From Gymnopus androsaceus JB14 (Eukaryota > Basidiomycota > Agaricomycetes > Agaricales > Omphalotaceae), in the NCBI GenBank assembly GCA_009733575.1, contig ML770017.1, positions 1 through 25,043 on the forward strand: 25,043 nucleotides of DNA, read 5' to 3'. Position numbers and translations under genes: made by a program. Below the pieces are notes generated by a model, which searched no databases, was not told where the DNA came from, and saw only the letters and a list, made by a program, of their open reading frames with translations. Positions 10,674-17,566 of the stretch are shown here, piece after piece (the first letter of the stretch is position 1; every line of letters starts with the position of its first letter).

Positions 10674-11561
10674 AACAGGGATAACACACCAATTACCAGA
10701 CCACAACACTCAAAGAACTGTCCCCAACCAAAGAGTCTGTTATTTTGTGAAACCCGGTGCACAAAATGGATCTCAAACTAATGTATCCCAAATGTCGAGC
10801 ACCTAGATGTAAGTGGAGACCAAATGTGACCACCTGGGGTAACCATGCCATAAGGTGGGTTTGGACAGTAGTATGAGTGTTGTATGAAACAGTAGAGAAT
10901 TAGGCTTAGTTTTATCTAAACAGATGAGGACTGTCCACAAGGGGCTGCAAACTTTCAAGAAGTTGACTGCAGGTTGAACTTTTCGGAACTAGGCCTTTGG
11001 TCAGACTAACTGACTACATAAGCATTCCCACGCACCATATATAGTAAATCAAGATTAGATATCATATATTTCTGCCTCAGAGCTACCAGTCAGACTATCA
11101 CAAGCTTTTATAGACTGTATATACTATGAATCTTGAATGGACACCTCTTAGAAAACATTCTCACTGAAGCATTGGAACTTACAACTATCTAACACTATGT
11201 GACTGGTATGACAAAAAGGTGACTGTCATCTGTAAAAATTACCAGAAATAGAGGAATCAAGAGGGAGGAGCTCAATCAGACATCTGGTAGTAAGTGCAAT
11301 GGACTAGGGAGGTCCCAAAATGCCCCAAATCACCTATTTAGAGGGGTGTCGAACTTTTTTTTCTGGCCTGACGGCCGGACTAACTAACTGACCCCCGGTT
11401 GGGCGCTTAATTCTTTGCAGCCCCTTGAACCTTTTGCTCTGAAATCAAAAATTTTGTCTGAACTTTTGGATCAACCTCTTTGTCCATGAACAAGGGTCCT
11501 GGGTCACCCCCTGCTAAATATATTATGTATATCAATATATGATGGCTTGAGGGTAAATTAG
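10674..11561. other. Intergenic; possible weak inverted-repeat element
   Basis: CAAGGGGCTGCAAA at 10938-10951 recurs inverted at 11414-11427, but similarity stops there. The phrase GACTAACTGAC near both positions is in direct orientation. No coding frame or RNA gene was recognised. Confidence 0.3.
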
Positions 11562-11839
11562 CATCAGCAAAAACTGTTTTGAGCCCAGGAGGATCTGAGG
11601 TCTCCTAGGCCTCTTAGGCAACCTGAGGCATCCTAGTTGGCCCAGGAAAAAGGGCAAAACTTTGGACACCTCAGGTATCCTAGGATGTCTCAGGATGTCC
11701 CAGGACACTTAGGATGACTAGGATACCTGAGGTGTCCAAAGTTATGCTCTTTATCCTGGGCCAACTATGATGCCTCAGGTTGCCTAAGAGGACTAGGTGA
11801 CCTTGGATCCTCCTGGGCCCAAAACAGTTTTTTCTGATG
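11562..11839. mobile_element. 278-bp hairpin element A (CATCAG family)
   Basis: Nearly the whole element folds back on itself: arms of about 120 bp start CATCAGCAAAAACTGTTTTG and continue with CCCAGGAGGATCT, TTAGGCAACCTGAGGCATCC and GGACACCTCAGG, mirrored on the right to the closing CTGATG. The interior is made of reiterated CCTAGG/CCCAGGA/CTCAGGA words. No frame codes for a transposase. The termini match those of element B and the 179-bp elements. Confidence 0.8.
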
Positions 11840-11977
11840 TACTCTTAACACCTTGTCTACATAGCATTTTTTGAATGGTATCAACCTTGTGTACAAGGCC
11901 TCTTTGGGGCTATACCGGTGTATTTTCTATACAAGTTACCCAGCAAAAGAGTGCTCTTGAAATTGCCTCAGAAAGTC
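11840..11977 (+). pseudogene. Ankyrin-repeat gene debris, fragment 1
   Basis: Between hairpin elements A and B lies sequence that aligns with fragment 2: CCAGCAAAAGAGTGCTCTTG at 11940-11959 (up to one base at the edge) is identical to 12673-12692. In the matching frame it reads NGINLVYKAS ... YPAKECS followed by a stop. The ankyrin identity comes mainly from fragment 2; this piece is more decayed. Confidence 0.4.
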
Positions 11978-12597
11978 CATCAGAAAAAACTGTTTTGGGC
12001 CCAGGAGGATCTAATATCACCTAGTCCTCTTAGGCAACCTGAGGCATCCTAGTTGGCCCAGGAAAAAAGGTAAAACTTTGGACACCTCAGGTATTCTAGT
12101 CATCCTAGGTGTCCTGGGGCATCCTGGGATAGAAGTTTTATCCCAGGATGCCTCAGGATGCCCCAGGATGCCCCAGGACACCCTCAGGACATCCCAGGAT
12201 GTCCTACTCGTGGCCACGGAAAGTGACGGGCCGGGGATTTGTCACACACTAGGTTGTTGATACTGTCTTGAATTCTAAGAGAGGATACACAGAATCTTGA
12301 GTTGATAGCAATATTATATCAAGGTAGATTGCCTCCCAAAAAAGGTTTGGAGTGCATGGGTTAGCTGTAGCGCTGATGAGAGAGTATCAAAAATATGAGG
12401 CTGACAACTGCCGGCCCGTCACTTTCCGTGGCCACGAGTAGGATGTCTCAGGATCACCCAGGACACCCAGGATGACTAGGGTACCTGAGGTGTCCAAAGT
12501 TTTACCCTTTTTCCTGAGCCAACTAGGATGCCTCAGGTTGCCTAAGAGGACTAGGTGATATTAGATCCTCCTGGGCCCAAAACAGTTTTCGCTGATG
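11978..12597. mobile_element. Hairpin element B (CATCAG family), interrupted by element C
   Basis: Left end CATCAGAAAAAACTGTTTTG and right end inverse of CATCAGCGAAAACTGTTTTG, with the same GGGCCCAGGAGGATCT sub-terminal block as element A. Removing element C and one TA copy leaves about 386 bp of mostly CCCAGGATGCC-type repeats folding into arms. Open frames at 12017-12217 and 12078-12260 read through these repeats and are not genes. Confidence 0.8.
12207..12438. mobile_element. Element C: 232-bp TA-flanked MITE nested in element B
   Basis: Perfect 28-bp terminal inverted repeats begin CTCGTGGCCACGGAAAGTGA and end in GGGCCGG. TA lies on both sides (12205-12206 and 12439-12440), and excising the element with one TA restores the repetitive GGATGTCC-type sequence of element B. 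The interior is unique and non-coding. Perfect arms suggest a recent insertion, younger than B. Confidence 0.9.
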
Positions 12598-12743
12598 TCT
12601 GAAAAGGGACATTTAGGTGTTGTCCACTTCTTAGTGGAAAATGGCATTGATCCAAATTCTTGTGGTATGCTGCCAGCAAAAGAGTGCTCTTGGACTTGCC
12701 TTGGAAATGAACATTTGGATGTTGTCCACTTCTTAGTGAAGAA
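12598..12743 (+). pseudogene. Ankyrin-repeat gene debris, fragment 2
   Basis: The frame reads EKGHLGVVHFLVENGIDPN, then PAKECSWTCLGNE, then HLDVVHFLVKN. The GHL-VV-FLVENGIDPN pattern is the second helix and turn of an ankyrin repeat, and the second unit repeats it. The open stretch is bounded on both sides by CATCAG-family ends, so only about one and a half repeats survive. It is a remnant of a host ankyrin-repeat gene or of a gene piece caught between elements. Confidence 0.55.
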
Positions 12744-12786
12744 CATCAGCAAAAATGGTTCGGGTCCCGAGAGGACCTGAGGACAC
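12744..12786 (+). mobile_element. Solitary left end of a CATCAG-family element
   Basis: CATCAGCAAAAATGGTTCGG followed by GTCCCGAGAGGACCTGAGG resembles the first 40 bases of elements A and B with substitutions. No partner right end follows, so the element is truncated here. Confidence 0.5.
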
Positions 12787-13004
12787 CACCTTTTTAAGTC
12801 TTAACATCACAATGTTTGCTTTTAACTGCAAAAATTACTTACAATCAACTCAACCAGATTTTACTTGAACAATCAAGAGCAGTATAAGAAATTGAAGATA
12901 GTACAAAAAAACCAGGAAAAGTAGGTTTTCAAAAAGAAAAAGAAAACACAATAAGCAAGGGATATTAAAAACTAGGCCAAACTCCCAGGCACAGGCTCTA
13001 TTTT
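12787..13004. other. 3' flank of the membrane protein gene
   Basis: AT-rich spacer with no coding frame; it holds the presumed transcription end of the minus-strand gene at 13005-14935. Confidence 0.3.
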
Positions 13005-14935
13005 TTAGTTTCCATTTAAAATTGAATTGATTTCCAAGGTGGGGACATCTTCCAAATGAAAACTTTGCTCATAGGTGTTTCCTGTTTGAATCAGGATTAC
13101 AAGAGCAACTGGATTCAGAGCCTATAGATTAAAAAAAGAAGATCAAAAAGTTGATGTTAAATATTGGAGCCCCAGACACAGATCTTGTATACAAAAATGG
13201 TTACAATTGTAGGTTTTACTTTATTCTACAAATTATTACAGTTGTAAGTACCATCAATTAATATTATATCACTAGTACTGTATTCGGCGCGCAAACTCCG
13301 GGCCTGCCTCGTTTGTGCTTATTTCGACAGGCGGAAACCCCTAACCCTAACCCCAACCCCTAACCCCTAACCCAGCATGTTTGGCAATGCCGGACTAGCT
13401 CTCTTATGTTAGGGTTCGCCCGAAGGGCGTACCCTAACAAGAGCTAGCCACGGCATTGCATAGAAAGTAAATAAAATAAAACTCAATTGTACACATCAAT
13501 GATTCAAACGCTCATCGACAGGTATGTAATTCATCAAACATGTCTAATTTGATGGCTGAGAATACCGCTTTGCCATCAGGCGCATGTAAATTTCATAATG
13601 TAATTTAACTACATTACATCACCATTGTTAGGCTGTATTTAGGTGTATTACAACTGTAGTAATTTGTAGAATAAGTTAAAACTGACAATTGTAATCATTT
13701 GTCAACGAGACTGGTGTCGTAGGTTGAATATTGAAACTTGATATTAGAATAGAATCAGACTCACAGCACTGTATACATATAATTGATTGAGAATGAAATG
13801 GGCATTATAAATAGGAGAATAATCAGCTGCATGAATGTCCAGTGCATTAAAGATAATGACTGTCATCTTCTTATAAATAAGTTAGAAATTTGAGTATTTC
13901 CTAACACTTAGAATAAGTAATCACAGACCTGTACCACACCAAAAATTGCACCAGACTCAACCATAAGGAGAAGAATTGCTTCCACTTGTGTTTTCTTGTT
14001 GTGCAATATTGCATGGGTTGATTGATGATGTGTCCTAAGCAACACAATTGGATAAGTATGTTGGAAGTGAATAAGACGTCCGATGTCTACCATGCCCGGT
14101 GGGCTATCAGGAATGTTGCAACAACATTTACAGTCAAATTGAGTACCGTAGCGAGCCAGTCCAAGGATACAGTATTACTGTGAAAGTTTATTGCTGCTTT
14201 AGTATCAGCAACAGAATCAGCATTGCTGATTATGCCTAAATAGGAATTTATGTCAATATTCATGCCCTAAGACAGCAGACAAAGAGATCACCTATGTCAG
14301 CCAGTAGGACAATCAGCAATGCCCATTTAATCAGCCTACTTTCTACGCACAGTGCCCAAGCTCTCCAAACAATAGAAATATCAGCAATCAAGAACTGCAT
14401 ATGGGATTAAGTAACAGCTTCCACAAAATGAAGTATCTGTCCAAAATTCACCATGAAACTGCTAGACCACGACTCTAAAATGTCTGCTACAGAACTTTCC
14501 GAGTTGGCAGCCATGATCTGTGTACTGATACCCCCTGGAAGTGACACCACCAGACCAAACTTGACAAGGATCAAATCAAATGCAATAGATGCACAAGTGG
14601 AAAGCACCGCCATCACAAGTCCTGCAAGCAGCATTGCAATCAGGCCTTCATGTTGCCATCCATTATTCTCTTTTCGCCTATGATGTGGTTTTAAGTGTTG
14701 GTATGACAAAATATGGAACCTTCTAATAAACGCACTAGATGATAAGCATGCTCATGATGAAAGCCAGTATGTAAACCCCTGCCAGCAACCTATTGAATAA
14801 GTGTTCCTCTTCGCCACCTTGACACCTTTTTATGAATTACTGACCAAACAAGCCAGATTGAACCATCATCTCAGAAATATTTTGAAAGAATGCAGCTCCA
14901 GCACCTGCAATTTGTTCTGACTCTTCGGGTGTCAT
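13005..14935 (-). CDS. Mushroom-type multi-pass membrane protein, 8 exons, with a stop at one splice junction
   Basis: CDS is complement(join(13005..13121,13765..13869,13929..14034,14091..14235,14292..14394,14452..14677,14736..14778,14845..14935)), 312 codons. All introns are GT-AG, most 55-66 bp, and phases agree. Features in order: MTPEESEQIAGAGAAFFQNI, helix GVYILAFIMSMLII, helix LIAMLLAGLVMAVLSTCASI, LIADISIVWRAWALCVESR, helix WALLIVLLADIG, VLNLTVNVVATFLIAHRAW, KKTQVEAILLLMVESGAIFG, and the last exon ALNPVALVILIQTGN. The xVWRAW, HRAW and LVESGAIF motifs and layout match a large uncharacterised Agaricomycete family of about seven helices; function unknown. Two oddities: codon 45, formed across the exon 2/exon 3 join (TA|G), is a stop with the only acceptable splice sites I can find; and the last intron (13122-13764, 643 bp) is inflated by a MITE. 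The gene may therefore be a recent pseudogene, or one base differs in the transcript. Confidence 0.75.
13335..13373. repeat. Interstitial telomere-like repeat (CCCTAA)n with CCCCTAA variants
   Basis: The tract reads as consecutive CCCCTAA, CCCTAA, CCCCAA, CCCCTAA, CCCCTAA, CCC. TTAGGG is the usual basidiomycete telomere repeat. It sits well inside the window within element E, so it is not a chromosome end. Confidence 0.8.
13384..13459. repeat. 76-bp hairpin with telomere-motif stem
   Basis: GCAATGCCG...CTAGCTC pairs with GAGCTAG...CGGCATTGC; the inner stem is GTTAGGGT / ACCCTAAC, closed by CGCCC-GAA-GGGCG. The stem thus contains one telomere-type unit on each side, immediately after the direct telomere-like tract. 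Confidence 0.75.
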
Positions 14936-15114
14936 GGTAGATGTTATGTTAACATTGTTAAGTGATGTGGAAGGTGGTACAGCTGAATTTATACTGTTGT
15001 TTCAACATTTTTTCCCAATGGCTAGAATTTAGAAGCAGAGCCTCCGCTCACACGCGATATACCATGCTGATTAATTCAATTGTTGTTGTTCATGCCTGGG
15101 TGCAATCCAGGTGC

Positions 15115-15121
15115 ATTTATA
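15115..15121 (-). promoter_or_regulatory. Candidate TATA box for the minus-strand membrane protein gene
   Basis: TATAAAT on the minus strand, 180 bp before the ATG at 14935. The surrounding 14936-15228 region has no gene and is the expected promoter/5' leader. Position is compatible with a leader of about 150 bases; this is sequence resemblance only. Confidence 0.25.
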
Positions 15122-15228
15122 GCATCACCAAATCCATTCAACTGGATCACACGACCATTTATGCCGGATGTATATTCTTTTTTATACAGATTCACACACT
15201 GACAGCAAGGCTCTACTAAATGAGTACT

Positions 15229-15377
15229 TGTTAACGGATGGTGCCCAAGCGCCCATGCCGAAGTAGTACGATCGGGAATTACTTACTAACCTGGGTCGGA
15301 GCAACGACCCCTTTAACTCTCGTTGCTCCGAACCAGTCTTCCCAAATATATCTTATTGAATTACACAACCGTTAATA
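15229..15377 (+). repeat. Solo LTR (149 bp) of the copia family, GTACT target duplication
   Basis: Starts TGTTAACGGATGGTGCCCAA and ends ACCGTTAATA, matching the two LTRs at 17330 and 21284 but in the opposite orientation. A perfect 5-bp duplication GTACT lies at 15224-15228 and 15378-15382. Relative to the 214-bp LTR it lacks about 65 bp between two internal direct copies of CTCTCGTTGCTCCG-ACCAG. Confidence 0.9.
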
Positions 15378-15382
15378 GTACT

Positions 15383-16183
15383 TATGTCACGAGTCTATGG
15401 TAACATAAAGGTCTTTCTGAGCCTCAGGCTTCAATGGCAAGCACTTTGCCCTTCCCCATCTTAATTACATCTTACACATCCAGGTCAATGACCTTCTACG
15501 TAACACTGGCATCACTTGACACTAGCACAAGATGATAGCTATTGCACCCTTCAATGGAAGGATGTTGCTACTGCACCCTTGAATGGAAGGCAGAATGGTG
15601 CCATTGCCTCGGGTTCTTATATTGGTTTATGTTCATGTTCTCCGAGTCCTTATATTAAGCGTAATTAGTGCCTGCGTGTTACTGCCTAGTTTTGCCCTGG
15701 ATACCCGTTTTTATCTTTTTCACAATGTAATGTCTCTTCTATAACTTTACTCCATCCATTGTTAAGTCTGCACACACTGCGCAGAACCCATGCCACATTG
15801 CTGCGCATAGGTATAAGTAATGTAAACCCGGAGTCTCCACGATTTGGAGACTGCAGGTTGATGTAAAGTTGAAATGTTCACAAATCCACGATTGGTGAAA
15901 TGAACATATATCAACATCTTTAACTTCGCTTCCCTCTCTTTCGCCCCCATTATCAATGAGTAGGATCAAGTGGGGACATCCGTATTTACTATTCAACTGA
16001 GTTAATTCCGATTCATCCCGGTTGGGGTTGAGGTAGGGATGGGAAGATGTAGCAAAAAAATATGTAAGTAAACACAGTTAGAAGGACCATCCTGAGGAGG
16101 GAGAGGAAAGTGGAGAGTGTGACTACGAGTATCACTTGGCATCTGCCATCTATTCTTCATATTTACAATTTCGCTTCAAATAA
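15383..16183. other. Intergenic; one small tandem duplication, no gene
   Basis: A unit of about 29 bp, core TGCACCCTTCAATGGAAGG, is repeated twice at 15538-15595. The minus-strand open frame at 15739-15996 shows no recognisable domain. No RNA gene seen. Confidence 0.35.
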
Positions 16184-16313
16184 GGTCCACGTAACTCAGT
16201 AGTAGAGTGTGAGATTGCATTATCTTGAAGCCGCGTGTTCGAACCAGGCCGCGTACTGTGGTGACTGGAGTGTTTCGATCTTCATTGCTTAACATCTTTT
16301 TTTTTTTTTTTTT
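16184..16313 (+). mobile_element. SINE-like repeat, copy 1 (tRNA-like head, T tail)
   Basis: Head contains an A-box-like GTAACTCAGTAGTAGAGTG and a B-box-like GTGTTCGAACC spaced as in tRNA-derived pol III promoters. The body ends with CTTCATTGCTTAACATC followed by a run of 17 T. A second copy follows 320 bp downstream in the same orientation. The head does not fold into a complete standard tRNA, so it is not called as a tRNA gene. Confidence 0.55.
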
Positions 16314-16633
16314 AAAGTTCTTCCCTACTTTGCAGCTTACAGGATGTCTATTTTGTTCCCAAAATTCAGGCTGAAGTTCACTGATGACTGTTCATAGTAC
16401 CTGTCAAGAACACAATCCTAGTCCAAAACATGTTGGGTTCATCAATTTAAACTTGTCTAACCCCCGTAATGTCCGTATTCGCTGGTTCGCATCCCATGGC
16501 GACTATAATTCCGATTCAGCAGTGCGTTTGGGGTACACAGGTATGCACATTTACTGTAGAAGGGACCAGAACCATACTAGGATAGGCCAAGTGTCATTAA
16601 TCATCAGGTTGTTCACTTGCTAGAAATGACTAT
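16314..16633. other. Unrecognised spacer between the two SINE-like copies
   Basis: A 79-codon open frame at 16384-16623 (+) starts with ATG but shows no known domain and ends in the flank of the next repeat. Not called as a gene. Confidence 0.25.
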
Positions 16634-16812
16634 CTGGATTCTGCGTAACTTAATGGTAAAGTGCGAGATTAGATGTTTCATTTACATCATCTTGAAGATG
16701 TGTGTTCGAACCGCACGGACTATGTTCAGCATAGTCAGTCATGTCTTGTGTTGTTTTTTCTTGCAGTCTTTCATCCTCATTGCATTAACACCTTATTGTT
16801 TTTTTTTCTTTT
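16634..16812 (+). mobile_element. SINE-like repeat, copy 2 (tRNA-like head, T-rich tail)
   Basis: TGCGTAACTTAATGGTAAAG (A box) and GTGTTCGAACCGCAC (B box) match copy 1, with extra sequence between them. The 3' part, TTTCATCCTCATTGCATTAA then CACCTTATTG and a T-rich tail, matches the copy 1 tail. Similarity is confined to head and tail, so copies are diverged. Confidence 0.55.
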
Positions 16813-17324
16813 GAAAAAATCCTTTCCCGGGCCTACTGAAATTGCAGCACACAGTCCGGTATTTTTATCCACTCACAAAATCAGCGGAAGGGTTCACGAG
16901 AAAAAAGTGATGTTTGTTCCACCTACTATTGTTACCCCAGAAGTGCAGAAAAAATGTCACTACAGAAAAAGTTCTGCCATTTCTGACGGATGGCTTCCAG
17001 ATTCTGGGTGATCATATTTAGGATGTGAGAGTGTGTTCTCATCTGCTTTGGCGATTTTTAAGAGACATTTAAAAGGATACCAGAAGGAGCCGAAGAAACC
17101 TTTCGAAATCTTTCGAAATGGCGGGGAAGTACAATGAGCGCTTAACGGCCATTTGGCCTGCACTTTTTCACCTCTTCCACTTGTGAAACAGAAACCACAG
17201 GTTAAGCGCCTTATCGGGCTAGTATTACTACCTATATATATGTAGAAAAGATACTGTTAAAATTTTATACTTGCCCGTGAAGTATTTGGGGCTCTAAAAA
17301 GTGAGAGCTTCATGTGAACCTGAA
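16813..17324. other. Intergenic, no gene recognised
   Basis: Open frames cross this stretch on both strands but none has a recognisable domain. AGCGCTTAAC near 17134 recurs inverted near 17201, a weak inverted repeat. Confidence 0.3.
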
Positions 17325-17329
17325 AAAAG

Positions 17330-17543
17330 TATTGACGGTAGTGTAGTTCAATGAGATTTAATTGGAACGATTGGTTCTGGTTCGGAGCAATGAGAGTTTA
17401 GTATTAGTTGTACAAGTTATTTAATGGGTATCATACCTGGTTCGGAGCAACGAGAGTTAAAGTGGTCGTTGCTCCGACCCAGGTTAGTAAGTAAGTCCAA
17501 TCGTACTAACTCGGCATGGGCACTTGGACACCATCTGTTAACA
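17330..17543 (-). repeat. 3' LTR of the copia element
   Basis: 214 bp, nearly identical to 21284-21497. Contains a strong hairpin at 17436-17483, where CCTGGTTCGGAGCAACGA pairs with TCGTTGCTCCGACCCAGG around a short loop. The repeated block CGGAGCAACGAGAGTT occurs twice in the LTR. Confidence 0.95.
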
Positions 17544-17554
17544 CCCCCCCCTTG
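17544..17554 (-). promoter_or_regulatory. Polypurine tract of the copia element
   Basis: On the minus strand AAGGGGGGGG directly abuts the TGTTAAC start of the 3' LTR, the expected site for plus-strand DNA priming. Confidence 0.8.
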
Positions 17555-17566
17555 TCCTGCGTCCAG

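Larger units (their letters stand above)
13204..13691. mobile_element. 488-bp TA-flanked MITE (element E) inside an intron
   Basis: Ends CAATTGTAGGTTTTACTTTA and the inverse of CAATTGTCAGTTTTAACTTA, with about 45 bp of arm including TTCTACAAATTA and ACAGTTGTAA. TA flanks both sides (13202-13203, 13692-13693), pointing to Tc1/mariner-type movement. The outer parts are AT-rich; the centre (about 13286-13460) is GC-rich and carries the telomere-like tract and hairpin listed separately. It lies wholly in the last intron of the minus-strand membrane protein gene. Confidence 0.8.

Noticed and set aside
10938..11427. 490-bp transposon bounded by CAAGGGGCTGCAAA inverted repeats
   Set aside because: Only 14 bp match, no target duplication was found, and other similarity between the two sides is in direct orientation.
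12017..12260. Two 60-odd codon frames with repeated motifs on both strands
   Set aside because: They translate the CCCAGGATGCC repeats of hairpin element B, not a gene.
11600..12560. Regular short repeats that might suggest a CRISPR array
   Set aside because: Units are irregular, palindromic parts of eukaryotic hairpin elements, with no uniform repeats and unique spacers, and the host is a fungus.
13335..13373. A chromosome end
   Set aside because: The telomere-like tract is only 39 bp, degenerate, and continues into a MITE and genes on both sides.
13908..14093. 61-codon minus-strand ORF starting MVDIGRL
   Set aside because: Its first part is intron 5 and its second part is exon 6 of the membrane protein gene; the frame agrees with exon 6 only.
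14453..14683. 76-codon plus-strand ORF
   Set aside because: Antisense shadow of exon 3 of the membrane protein gene.
16184..16270. Functional tRNA gene
   Set aside because: A and B boxes are present but acceptor and anticodon stems do not form properly, and the unit recurs with a T tail.
16673..17011. 112-codon plus-strand ORF
   Set aside because: Its first third translates the SINE-like copy 2 and the remainder has no recognisable domain.
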